Source: Pedobacter sp.
GTDB taxonomy: Bacteria; Bacteroidota; Bacteroidia; Sphingobacteriales; Sphingobacteriaceae
Direction of reading: 5' to 3'
Length of the DNA: 64,000 nt
Assembly: GCA_031119475.1 (NCBI GenBank)
Contig: JAVHXV010000001.1
Coordinates: forward strand, 124,001 to 188,000
This document shows positions 26,568 through 34,943 of the stretch, piece after piece (the first letter of the stretch is position 1; each line of letters opens with the position of its first letter). The position numbers and the translations under genes are program-made. Below the pieces are notes generated by a model, which did no database searches, was not told the DNA's origin, and worked only from the letters and a program-made list of their open reading frames with translations.

Positions 26568-28091
26568 ATGATCCTATCGCGAGAAAATCTGGATGCCATT
26601 GCCAAAACAGGCATCGACGTACCGCAAGCTGCTACATTTGAACTGCCCGAAAAAGTATTGCAATTCGGAACAGGCGTATTGTTGCGCGGCCTCCCAGATT
26701 ATTTTATCAACAAGGCCAATAACCAAGGTGTTTTCAATGGCCGTGTGGTCGTGGTGAAATCTACCGGTACCTCAACTGTCGAATTTGACCAGCAGGATTC
26801 GCTTTATACGCTTTGCATCAGGGGCATAGAAAACGGCCAACCAGTTTCGCAGAACATCATATCTTCAGCCATCAGCAGGGTCATTGCGGCAGATCGCGAT
26901 TGGAAATCAATTTTGTCGCTCGCCGAATCTCCGTCGCTCCAATTGGTGGTTTCGAACACAACGGAGGTTGGCATCCAATTGGTTGAAGAAAGTATCCAAC
27001 TGCAGCCGCCTACTTCATTTCCTGCCAAATTGTTGGCCGTGCTGCATCATCGCTACCATTTTTTTAAAGGCTCGGCAACTGCCGGATTGGTTATTGTGGC
27101 CACCGAGCTGATCCCCGATAACGGAAAAAGACTTAAGGAAATCATTCTTGAGCTCTCGAATTTCAATCAGCTGGGCGATGAATTCCTATCTTGGCTGGAA
27201 AGCTCCAATCATTTTTGTAATTCACTGGTAGACCGGATTGTGCCCGGTAAGCCAGATGCCAATTCACTCGCCGCATTGCAGGAAGAGTTGGGCTATACAG
27301 ATCACCTCTTGTCAATGAGCGAGCCTTATCGCCTTTGGGCCATTGAAGGAAATGAGCAGGTTGCAGCTATATTGTCATTTGCAAAGGCAGATCCGGGTGT
27401 GGTCATCGCAGAAGATATCGAAATCTACCGCGAACTAAAAGTGAGGTTACTGAACGGAACCCATACCTTGAGCTCGGGCATTGCCTTTTTATCGGCCATT
27501 GACACGGTTAAAAATGCCATGCAAAATGCTCAGGTCAAATCCTATATCGAAACGCTGATGGGCGAAGAAATTGCACCTTCAATTCCATATGCCGTTACCG
27601 AACAGCAGGCTTCGGCCTTTGCCGACACGGTAAAAGATCGTTTTGCCAATCCATCTATCGAACACCTCTGGCTGAACATTACCTTTCAGTACAGCATGAA
27701 AATGAAGATCAGGATTTTGCCCCTGCTTTTAAATTATGTCCGGTTGTTCAATCAGGTTCCAGCCTATATCGCCTTCGGCTTTGCCGCCTATCTCAGGTTT
27801 ATGAAGATTGAACATACGGCTGATGGCAAATATGTTGGCAGCTATCAGGGAAGGGATTACCAGGTTACGGATGACAGTGCCCCATATTTTGATGAAAAAA
27901 TAAGACAAGACCCTCAAGATTACCCAATTTCAGTACTTAAAGATGCTGATTTTTGGAAAACAGACTTAACTTTATGCAGCGGATTTGTGGAAACGGTGGT
28001 CGAGAAATATCAAGAAATAGAATCAGCCGGAATTGAACGGGCACTTTCGGCACTCCAATCCGCTAAATTAGAGCAGGATCATACCATATGA
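26568..28091 (+). CDS. uxaB: Tagaturonate reductase (altronate oxidoreductase)
   Basis: A 507-residue cytosolic enzyme of the polyol dehydrogenase family that reduces D-tagaturonate to D-altronate with NADH. The N-terminal VLQFGTGVLLRGLPDYFINKAN is the nucleotide-binding glycine-rich region; NGRVVVVKSTG, SNTTEVGIQL, VDRIVPGKPD and the catalytic-lysine segment VRLLNGTHTLSSGIAFLSA are family features. First gene of the uronate run; its TGA overlaps uxaA (ATGA). It carries a candidate operator 108 bp upstream. Confidence 0.93.
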   Translation: MILSRENLDAIAKTGIDVPQAATFELPEKVLQFGTGVLLRGLPDYFINKANNQGVFNGRVVVVKSTGTSTVEFDQQDSLYTLCIRGIENGQPVSQNIISSAISRVIAADRDWKSILSLAESPSLQLVVSNTTEVGIQLVEESIQLQPPTSFPAKLLAVLHHRYHFFKGSATAGLVIVATELIPDNGKRLKEIILELSNFNQLGDEFLSWLESSNHFCNSLVDRIVPGKPDANSLAALQEELGYTDHLLSMSEPYRLWAIEGNEQVAAILSFAKADPGVVIAEDIEIYRELKVRLLNGTHTLSSGIAFLSAIDTVKNAMQNAQVKSYIETLMGEEIAPSIPYAVTEQQASAFADTVKDRFANPSIEHLWLNITFQYSMKMKIRILPLLLNYVRLFNQVPAYIAFGFAAYLRFMKIEHTADGKYVGSYQGRDYQVTDDSAPYFDEKIRQDPQDYPISVLKDADFWKTDLTLCSGFVETVVEKYQEIESAGIERALSALQSAKLEQDHTI

Positions 28092-29731
28092 AACAACAAG
28101 TTTTAAAAATACATCCACAAGATAATGTGCTGGTGGCCTTGGCCGATCTTAAGGCTGGGGAGTTGGTAAACTTTCAGGGCATGACCTATCAGCTTTTAGA
28201 TGATATCCACGCCAAGCACAAGTTCTACATGAATGACATGCAGACCGGTGATGAAGTGCTGATGTATGGAACGCTGGTAGGGAAGGTGCAATATCCTGTT
28301 AAGGCGGGCATGTTGATGAATACAGACAACCTGAAACATGCTGCAGCTCCCTATACCTATCGTCCTTATCAATACAGTTGGCATGCGCCTGATGTGGCCA
28401 AATTTGAAGGACGCACCTTTAATGGCTATCACCGTAGCGACGGAAAAGTAGGTACGGCCAATTATTGGCTGTTTATTCCGACCGTTTTTTGTGAGAACAG
28501 GAACCTTGATGTAATCCGTGAGGCCCTCCACAACGAATTGGGCTATGCCGTAACCGCCAAATATAAATCTTATGCCCATGAACTGGTAGAAGCCTATAAA
28601 ACTGGTGTAGACATTTCATCGTTACAGGCACCAATCTCATTTGAGGCCACTACCAAGGATCGTCCTTTCAAGAACATTGATGGGATCAAGTTTTTGAACC
28701 ATCAAGGTGGATGTGGGGGAATAAGGCAGGATGCAGCAGTTCTGAGCAAACTTCTTGCCGCTTATGCCGATCATCCCAATGTGGCCGGGGTAACCGTGCT
28801 CAGCTTGGGCTGCCAGAACCTGCAGGTACAAGATTTTACGCACGACCTGCGGGAAAGAAATCCGAATTTCGATAAACCACTCTATATTTTTGAACAGCAG
28901 CAATCGCAGAGCGAGGAGCACATGATTGCCGAAGCCATTCGCAAAACATTCGAAGGACTGATCGAAGCCAATAAAATTGAAAGACGGCCAGCGCCATTGA
29001 GCAAGTTGAACATTGGGGTAAAATGTGGTGGGAGTGATGGTTTTAGTGGTATCTCGGCCAATCCGGCAGTAGGCTATTGCGCAGATCTTTTAGTGGGGCT
29101 GGGTGCTACGGTACTGTTGGCAGAGTTTCCCGAATTGTGTGGCGCCGAACAGAATTTGATCGACCGCACCAAAGATGAAGCCGCGGCAAAAAAATTCATC
29201 AGCCTCATGGGCGCCTATAGCCAGGCCGCTGAAAATGCCGGATCGGGTTTCCATATGAACCCTTCTCCCGGCAACATCAAGGATGGTCTGATCACTGACG
29301 CCATTAAGAGCAATGGTGCGGCCAAAAAAGGAGGCACCTCACCAGTGGAAGATGTACTCGATTATACCGAACCTGCTACCAAAAGTGGCCTGAACCTCGT
29401 ATGTACACCAGGCAACGATGTGGAAGCCACTACCGGAAAAGCGGCAAGTGGCGCAACGCTGATCTTATTTACCACTGGATTGGGTACGCCAACCGGAAAC
29501 CCGGTCTGTCCGGTCATTAAAGTGGCGACCAACAATGCCTTGGCCAAGCGCATGGCAGATATTATTGATATCAATACCGGCCCTGTTATCGAGGGAGAAA
29601 AAACCATTGAAGAAATGGGCGAAGACATATTGGAATACTGCATCAGTGCCGCCAGCGGGGAAGTTATCCCGAAATCAGTACTGCTCAACCAAGACGATTT
29701 TATTCCGTGGAAAAGGGGCGTGTCGCTATAG
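28088..29731 (+). CDS. uxaA: Altronate dehydratase
   Basis: A 547-residue dehydratase converting D-altronate to 2-keto-3-deoxy-D-gluconate. An N-terminal SAF domain (about 1-95, VLVALADLKAGELVNFQG) is followed by the UxaA catalytic part with GYHRSDGKVGTANYWLFIPTVFCENRN, NHQGGCGG, VLSLGCQNLQ, IGVKCGGSDGFSGISANPAVG and the cysteine-rich ends CGAEQNL and CTPGNDVEATTG. Overlaps uxaB by 4 bp. The AG of its TAG stop is the first AG of a heptad array. Confidence 0.94.
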   Translation: MKQQVLKIHPQDNVLVALADLKAGELVNFQGMTYQLLDDIHAKHKFYMNDMQTGDEVLMYGTLVGKVQYPVKAGMLMNTDNLKHAAAPYTYRPYQYSWHAPDVAKFEGRTFNGYHRSDGKVGTANYWLFIPTVFCENRNLDVIREALHNELGYAVTAKYKSYAHELVEAYKTGVDISSLQAPISFEATTKDRPFKNIDGIKFLNHQGGCGGIRQDAAVLSKLLAAYADHPNVAGVTVLSLGCQNLQVQDFTHDLRERNPNFDKPLYIFEQQQSQSEEHMIAEAIRKTFEGLIEANKIERRPAPLSKLNIGVKCGGSDGFSGISANPAVGYCADLLVGLGATVLLAEFPELCGAEQNLIDRTKDEAAAKKFISLMGAYSQAAENAGSGFHMNPSPGNIKDGLITDAIKSNGAAKKGGTSPVEDVLDYTEPATKSGLNLVCTPGNDVEATTGKAASGATLILFTTGLGTPTGNPVCPVIKVATNNALAKRMADIIDINTGPVIEGEKTIEEMGEDILEYCISAASGEVIPKSVLLNQDDFIPWKRGVSL

Positions 29732-29806
29732 CGAAAGGCGAAAAGCGATTAGCGTTTAGCGATACAAACGCTAGGCACCAAACGCTCACCGCTTGGCGCC
29801 CACCTC
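29730..29806. repeat. Heptad dyad between uxaA and kduI
   Basis: AGCGAAA, GGCGAAA, AGCGATT, AGCGTTT, AGCGATA (29730-29764) read outward from the stop codon; then CAAACGC, TAGGCAC, CAAACGC, TCACCGC, TTGGCGC (29765-29799) are the complementary orientation. The switch AGCGATACAAACGC is identical to that at 30673-30686. The two halves can pair. Confidence 0.9.
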
Positions 29807-29819
29807 ATAAATTAAAAAT

Positions 29820-30650
29820 ATGAAAATTATACAGGCTGTACATTCAGACGATTTTAAGACTTACCAAACTGAAAAGATCAGGGAACGGTTTCTGTTGGAC
29901 GGATTAAAGGAAAAAGACAAGGCCAATTTTGTATATGCGCATTACGACCGCATGATTACGGGCTTGATTACGCCTACTACCGGCTCAGTGCCACTTGGCA
30001 ATTACGAGATCCTGCGTGCCGATTATTTTTTGGAGCGCAGGGAAATGGGCATTATCAATGTAGGGGGCAGGGGCACAATCCAGGTTGATGGACAAAGCTA
30101 TGACCTCTCTAAACTGGATTGCCTCTATCTGGGCAAAGGGGTAAAAGATGTGAGCTTTAGTAGTGCGGATGCGGGATCTCCTGCAGTATTTTATATCCTT
30201 TCCGCACCAGCGCACCAGGCCTATCCTACCACCTATGTACAAAATGCCGATGTATTTTCGGCACAGCTGGGCAGTACAGAAACCGCCAACGAACGTAAGA
30301 TCATGCGCTACATCCACAAAGATGGGATCCAGAGCTGCCAGTTGGTCATGGGACTAACCATCTTATCAGTCGGTAGCATTTGGAACACCATTCCGCCACA
30401 TACGCACGACAGAAGGATGGAAGTCTACTTCTATTTTGATGTTGAGGAGGAGCATCGTGTGTTCCATTACATGGGAGAGCCGCAGGAAACCAGGCACATT
30501 ATTGTGGGCAACCACGAAGCCGTATTGTCTCCACCATGGAGCATCCATGCAGGAAGTGGAACAAAAAATTATAGTTTTATCTGGGGCATGGCAGGTGAAA
30601 ACCTAGATTATGCCGATATGGATACATTTGGAGTAAAAGAACTGAAGTGA
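29820..30650 (+). CDS. kduI: 5-dehydro-4-deoxy-D-glucuronate isomerase
   Basis: A 276-residue cupin enzyme (E. coli KduI is 278) that converts the unsaturated-uronate product 5-keto-4-deoxyuronate to 2,5-diketo-3-deoxygluconate. The zinc site HTHDRRME is at 194-201, and MGEPQETRHIIVGNHEAVLSPPWSIHAGSGTKNYSFIWGMAGEN closes the second cupin. It serves products of PL10 and GH105 upstream. Confidence 0.96.
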   Translation: MKIIQAVHSDDFKTYQTEKIRERFLLDGLKEKDKANFVYAHYDRMITGLITPTTGSVPLGNYEILRADYFLERREMGIINVGGRGTIQVDGQSYDLSKLDCLYLGKGVKDVSFSSADAGSPAVFYILSAPAHQAYPTTYVQNADVFSAQLGSTETANERKIMRYIHKDGIQSCQLVMGLTILSVGSIWNTIPPHTHDRRMEVYFYFDVEEEHRVFHYMGEPQETRHIIVGNHEAVLSPPWSIHAGSGTKNYSFIWGMAGENLDYADMDTFGVKELK

Positions 30651-30651
30651 T

Positions 30652-30714
30652 GGCGATCAGCGTTTTGCGTTAAGCGATACAAACGCCCAGCGCTATTCGC
30701 CCAACACTAAACAC
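30652..30714. repeat. Heptad dyad between kduI and the SDR gene
   Basis: GGCGATC, AGCGTTT, TGCGTTA, AGCGATA, then CAAACGC, CCAGCGC, TATTCGC, CCAACAC, TAAACAC. Starts 1 bp after the kduI stop and ends 7 bp before the next ATG. The centre shares 14 identical bases with the array at 29730. Confidence 0.9.
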
Positions 30715-30721
30715 ATAAATT

Positions 30722-31537
30722 ATGGAACAATCATTTTCTTTAAAAGATAAAGTCATCGTCGTTACCGGAGGTACCGGAATTTTGGGCAATTCGTTTGTAA
30801 ATGCGATTGTAGAAGCTGGGGGTACGGTCGGGATTTTGGGCAGGAACGCAGAAATTGCGAACGAGCGGGCCGATGCCATCGTAAAAAATGGGGGAAAAGC
30901 GATTGCCCTGGTGGCAGATGCCATGGATGAAGCGCAGCTTATTGCCGCAAGGACCAAAATGATCGATGCCTTCGGTAAAATCGATGGTCTGGTCAATGCC
31001 GCCGGTGGAAACATGCCCGATGGCGTTTTGCAGCCCGAAGATGATATTTTCAGCATGAAAATGGATGGGATGAAAAAAGTGCTCGACCTTAACTTATGGG
31101 GAACACTGATCCCGACCCAGGTTTTTGGAGAGGCGATTGCCAAAACGGGTAGGGGGAGTATTGTGAATATTTCTTCTATGAACTCAAAGAAGGCAGTTAC
31201 CAAAGTTTTGGGCTACAATATGGGAAAGGCTGCCGTAGACTGCTATACACAATGGTTTGCGGTAGAATTGGCCAACCGGTATGGCGATAAAATTAGGATG
31301 AATGCCCTGGCACCTGGTTTTTTCCTTACCGAGCAAAACCGTAACCTGCTCACTACGCCTGATGGCGGATTTACCCCACGTGGACAATCCGTTATTCGAC
31401 AAACACCATTTAAACGTTTCGGAGATCCAGACGAACTAAAGGGCGCGCTCGTTTGGCTTTTGAGCGATGCTTCCCAATTTGTAACCGGTGCCATGATCTG
31501 TGTTGATGGTGGATTTTCAATCTTTAGCGGGGTCTAA
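30722..31537 (+). CDS. SDR oxidoreductase, UxuB/YjmF type
   Basis: A 271-residue short-chain dehydrogenase. The dinucleotide site is VIVVTGGTGILG (11-22), NAAGG replaces NNAG, and the catalytic pair is Y165-x3-K169 in GYNMGKAA. The sequence NLWGTLIPTQVFGEAI, NISSMNSKKAVTKV, APGFFLTEQNRNLL and the end VDGGFSIFSGV follow the pattern of the short-chain D-mannonate oxidoreductases such as Bacillus YjmF, not E. coli KduD. However, no uxuA lies nearby while kduI is the direct neighbour, so it may serve as the 2,5-diketo-3-deoxygluconate reductase (KduD role). Confidence 0.82.
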   Translation: MEQSFSLKDKVIVVTGGTGILGNSFVNAIVEAGGTVGILGRNAEIANERADAIVKNGGKAIALVADAMDEAQLIAARTKMIDAFGKIDGLVNAAGGNMPDGVLQPEDDIFSMKMDGMKKVLDLNLWGTLIPTQVFGEAIAKTGRGSIVNISSMNSKKAVTKVLGYNMGKAAVDCYTQWFAVELANRYGDKIRMNALAPGFFLTEQNRNLLTTPDGGFTPRGQSVIRQTPFKRFGDPDELKGALVWLLSDASQFVTGAMICVDGGFSIFSGV

Positions 31538-31568
31538 ATAAATTCGCCCTGCGCTTAACTTTATTGCT

Positions 31569-32969
31569 GTGAAAAAATTTCTAGACGATAACTTCTTATT
31601 ACAGACCAAAACAGCACAAGAGCTGTACCACGAGTTTGCCAAACAGATGCCAATAATTGACTATCACAATCATTTATTGCCCGATCAGATTGCTGCCGAC
31701 AAAAATTTTGACAACATTACCCAGGTCTGGTTGTATGGCGACCATTATAAATGGAGGGCCATGCGTGCCAATGGCATCGACGAATATTACATTACCGGTG
31801 GAGCTTCAGATTTCGAAAAGTTTGAAAAATGGGCAGAAACGGTTCCCTATACTTTGAGGAATCCATTGTACCACTGGACACACCTTGAACTTCAGCGTTA
31901 TTTCGATATCCATGAGCTATTGTCACCTGCCAATGCAAAAGAGATTTACGAAGCCTGCAATGCAAAATTACAGACCAAGGAATATAGCGTACAGGGACTG
32001 TTGCGCAAAATGAACGTCACCACCTTGTGCACCACAGATGATCCCCTAGATAACCTGGCCTATCATCAACAACTTAAAAATAGTGGCATCGAACTGCGCG
32101 TACTGCCAGCTTTCAGGCCAGATAAGGGGATGAATGCTGATGACCTACCTGCATTAAATGCCTATATCGATAAATTGGCCTCGTTGACTGGAACCTCAAT
32201 AAACGATTATGGTTCCTACCTGGCGGCTTTAAAATCGCGGCACGATTATTTCGCAGCCAATGGTGCTTCAGTATCAGACCATGGACTGGAGCAGATTTAT
32301 GCCGAAGACTATACGGATGAAGAAATTAGCGCCATTTTCTTGAAGATCAGGGGGAACGAAAAGGTTTCTTTAAAGGAAAATCTCCAGTTCAAATCTGCCA
32401 TGTTATTTAATTTCGCTTTGTGGGACCATGAAAAAGGATGGGTACAGCAGTTCCACCTGGGTGCCTTGCGCAACAACAACGACCGTTTGTTGGGTAGCTT
32501 GGGCCCAGATACCGGTTTCGATTCTATAGGCGATTTCCCGCAAGGAAAGCAATTGGCGAAATTTCTGAATAAATTGGATCTTGAAAATAAATTGGCCAAA
32601 ACAATCTTGTACAACCTCAATCCGGCAGACAACGAGCTGATGGCTACCATGATCGGCAATTATCAGGACGGTACGGTAGCAGGAAAAGTACAATGGGGAT
32701 CGGGATGGTGGTTTTTGGACCAGAAAGATGGCATGATCAAACAGTTGAACGCACTTTCGAACATGGGGCTGCTCAGTCAATTTGTAGGCATGCTCACCGA
32801 CTCGAGGAGTTTTCTTTCTTTCCCCCGACATGAGTATTTTAGGCGCATTCTGTGTGATCTTTTTGGAACGGATGTAGAAAATGGAGAACTGCCTGATGAT
32901 AAGGAATGGATCGGGCAAGTCATCCAAAATATTTGCTATTACAATGCAAAAACGTATTTTAACTTCTAA
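31569..32969 (+). CDS. uxaC: Uronate isomerase
   Basis: A 466-residue amidohydrolase-fold enzyme that isomerises galacturonate to tagaturonate and glucuronate to fructuronate. Metal-binding DYHNHL is at 31-36; RAMRANGIDE, LCTTDDPLDNL, FRPDK, SLGPDTGFDSIGDFPQG, WGSGWWFLDQKDGM and LTDSRSFLSFPRHEYFRRILC are family signatures. The start is a GTG at 31569; no nearer ATG exists. The TAA stop shares its A with the ATG of kdgK. Confidence 0.95.
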   Translation: MKKFLDDNFLLQTKTAQELYHEFAKQMPIIDYHNHLLPDQIAADKNFDNITQVWLYGDHYKWRAMRANGIDEYYITGGASDFEKFEKWAETVPYTLRNPLYHWTHLELQRYFDIHELLSPANAKEIYEACNAKLQTKEYSVQGLLRKMNVTTLCTTDDPLDNLAYHQQLKNSGIELRVLPAFRPDKGMNADDLPALNAYIDKLASLTGTSINDYGSYLAALKSRHDYFAANGASVSDHGLEQIYAEDYTDEEISAIFLKIRGNEKVSLKENLQFKSAMLFNFALWDHEKGWVQQFHLGALRNNNDRLLGSLGPDTGFDSIGDFPQGKQLAKFLNKLDLENKLAKTILYNLNPADNELMATMIGNYQDGTVAGKVQWGSGWWFLDQKDGMIKQLNALSNMGLLSQFVGMLTDSRSFLSFPRHEYFRRILCDLFGTDVENGELPDDKEWIGQVIQNICYYNAKTYFNF

Positions 32970-33979
32970 TGGGTAAAGTATTAACATTTGGAGAACTTTT
33001 GCTCCGGATCTGTCCGGATGGAAATGGCGAATGGGTGGCAGAAAACAAACTGCCATTTTACATCGGCGGAGCCGAGTTGAACGTGGCCACCGCTCTGGCC
33101 CTGTGGGAAATTCCATCAGCCTATTTTACAGCGCTGCCCGATAATTTTATGGGGTCTGAAATGATCAGCTACTTGGAAAACTGCAAAATTGATACATCAA
33201 GGATCCACCATGGTGGCGACAGGATCGGCTTGTATTACCTGCCAAAGGGGAAAGACCTCAAAAATGCAGGAGTGATCTATGATCGTGCTCATTCTTCATT
33301 CGCCGAACTGCAGCCTAAACAGATTGATTGGGATAGCGTATTGGATGGAATAACCTGGTTCCATTTTAGTGCGATTTGCCCTGCCTTGAACCAGGCTGCA
33401 GCCGATGTTTGCTTGGAAGCCGTTAAGGCGGCCAGCGAAAAGAGAATTACCATTTCCATCGACCTGAACTATAGGGCAAAACTGTGGCAATATGGTAAAC
33501 AACCTAATGAGGTTATCCCAGAGTTGGTCAGCTATTGTGACTTGGTAATGGGCAACATCTGGGCAGCAGAAAAAATGCTGGATATCGCTGTGCCATCAAG
33601 CGTTGTGGAAAATGACGACAAAAATCTTTACCTCGAACAGGCACGGATCAGCTCATCGGCCATTATGGCCAATTTCCCGAGATGTAGATGGGTGGCCAAT
33701 ACCTTTCGTTTCGATCAAAATCTGGGGATCAAATATTATACAACGCTATATCACCAAAATGAACTGCATGTGTCCAAAGAATACAATGCTACAAAGATTT
33801 TAGATAAGGTAGGTAGCGGCGATTGCTTTATGGCAGGATTGATCTATGGCCTATTTCAGCATAAAGATGCACAGACCACGTTGGAGTATGCTACCGCGGC
33901 GGCTTTTAACAAATTATTTATCCCCAGCGACTGCACTACGGCAACAGTAGCAGATGTTGAGCAAACCATTTTGATATGA
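32969..33979 (+). CDS. kdgK: 2-dehydro-3-deoxygluconokinase
   Basis: A 336-residue PfkB-family sugar kinase that phosphorylates KDG to KDPG. GGAELNVATALALWE is the N-terminal substrate motif, and KVGSGDCFMAGLIYG contains the catalytic base Asp285 (GSGD). It overlaps uxaC by one base (TAATG) and the aldolase gene by four bases, so the three are translated as a block. Confidence 0.93.
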   Translation: MGKVLTFGELLLRICPDGNGEWVAENKLPFYIGGAELNVATALALWEIPSAYFTALPDNFMGSEMISYLENCKIDTSRIHHGGDRIGLYYLPKGKDLKNAGVIYDRAHSSFAELQPKQIDWDSVLDGITWFHFSAICPALNQAAADVCLEAVKAASEKRITISIDLNYRAKLWQYGKQPNEVIPELVSYCDLVMGNIWAAEKMLDIAVPSSVVENDDKNLYLEQARISSSAIMANFPRCRWVANTFRFDQNLGIKYYTTLYHQNELHVSKEYNATKILDKVGSGDCFMAGLIYGLFQHKDAQTTLEYATAAAFNKLFIPSDCTTATVADVEQTILI

Positions 33980-34653
33980 CCAAGAATAAAGCAGCAGCTA
34001 TAGCAGCGATCCAGGAACAGGGCATGTTGCCCTTATTTTACGATAAGGATGTAGCACTCAGCTTGGAAATCATCCGCACGCTGTACCGTGCCGGGGTTCG
34101 GGTATTCGAGTATACCAACCGTGGACCTGCTGCCCTGGAAAATTTTAAGTACATCAAAAATGCATTGAAGACTGAAATGCAGGATCTTTTTTTAGGTGTA
34201 GGAACAATTAAGACGAAGCAGGAGCTGAGCGATTTTTTACAGGCCGACGCCGATTTTATCGTGTGTCCGGTGGTGGATGAAGAAGTGGGCAGATTGGTGC
34301 ACCAGGTAGATAAGTTATGGATCCCAGGCTGCATGACCCCAACAGAGATCAATATCGCTTACCAACAAAAAGCTGGCATCATTAAATTATTTCCAGCAAA
34401 TATTTTAGGTCCAGGTTTTCTCAATGCCATAAAGGAGCTTTTCCCAGGGCAGCTATTTGTACCTACAGGCGGCGTCGAAATAGAAGAAGGGAACATCAGG
34501 TCGTGGTTCGAAGCGGGTGTCTGCGCCGTAGGCATGGGAAGCAAATTGGTGAGCAAACAGCTATTGCAAAATAAGGATTATGAAAAATTGCACTCCCTGA
34601 CCACCCAAACATTTGAGATCATTAAAGATGTGAGGGAAAAGCTTAAAGCTTAA
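33976..34653 (+). CDS. eda: Bifunctional KHG/KDPG aldolase
   Basis: A 225-residue class I aldolase that splits KDPG into pyruvate and glyceraldehyde-3-phosphate. The Schiff-base lysine is K137 in GIIKLFPANILGPG; VFEYTNRGP holds the general acid region and VPTGGVEIEEGNIRSWFEAGVCAVGMGSKL is the phosphate site. Overlaps kdgK by ATGA. The dispersed TCATCC element follows 3 bp after its stop. Confidence 0.95.
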   Translation: MTKNKAAAIAAIQEQGMLPLFYDKDVALSLEIIRTLYRAGVRVFEYTNRGPAALENFKYIKNALKTEMQDLFLGVGTIKTKQELSDFLQADADFIVCPVVDEEVGRLVHQVDKLWIPGCMTPTEINIAYQQKAGIIKLFPANILGPGFLNAIKELFPGQLFVPTGGVEIEEGNIRSWFEAGVCAVGMGSKLVSKQLLQNKDYEKLHSLTTQTFEIIKDVREKLKA

Positions 34654-34656
34654 TTT

Positions 34657-34684
34657 TCATCCCGAGCGAAGCGAGGGATCTCTG
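34657..34684 (+). repeat. Dispersed TCATCC-GCGAAG element, copy 2
   Basis: TCATCCCGAGCGAAGCGAGG then GATCTCTG, 3 bp after the aldolase stop, in the same orientation as the gene, followed 5 bp later by heptads. Confidence 0.85.
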
Positions 34685-34689
34685 TGAAA

Positions 34690-34943
34690 GTCAGGTATCA
34701 AGATTAAAGATCAAAGACAAAAGAGCAAAGATGGTAGAACTAACGCTGTGCAATCCTCTAAAATCTGTGTAATCACCCGCGAAGCGAAACAAAGTGGACA
34801 TATAAAGACAATACCAAATGACCCAACCAATGACCCAACCAATGACCAATGAGCAAAGAGCAAAGAACAATGACGATGACCAAATGAACAAAGACCTAAC
34901 CAACTAACCAACTAACCAACCAAACATCCAAAAAACTAACCAA
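34690..34943 (+). repeat. Heptads and short tandem words before the MFS gene
   Basis: AGTCAGG, TATCAAG, ATTAAAG, ATCAAAG, ACAAAAG, AGCAAAG (34690-34731) are in register. Two copies of a TGTGCAATC/TGTGTAATC word lie at 34748-34774 (related to 55818-55872). From 34812 CCAATGACCCAA-type repeats pass into AATGAGC, AAAGAGC, AAAGAAC, AATGACG heptads (34850-34890) and CTAACCAA octads (34895-34920). No gene is seen in this 290-bp gap. Confidence 0.75.

Noticed and set aside
32403..33116. Minus-strand frame of 237 residues across the uxaC-kdgK junction
   Set aside because: Both plus-strand genes are certain; the frame has no recognisable domain.
34691..34911. Minus-strand frames of 66-70 residues before the MFS gene
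   Set aside because: They are read from low-complexity repeat DNA and show no family features.
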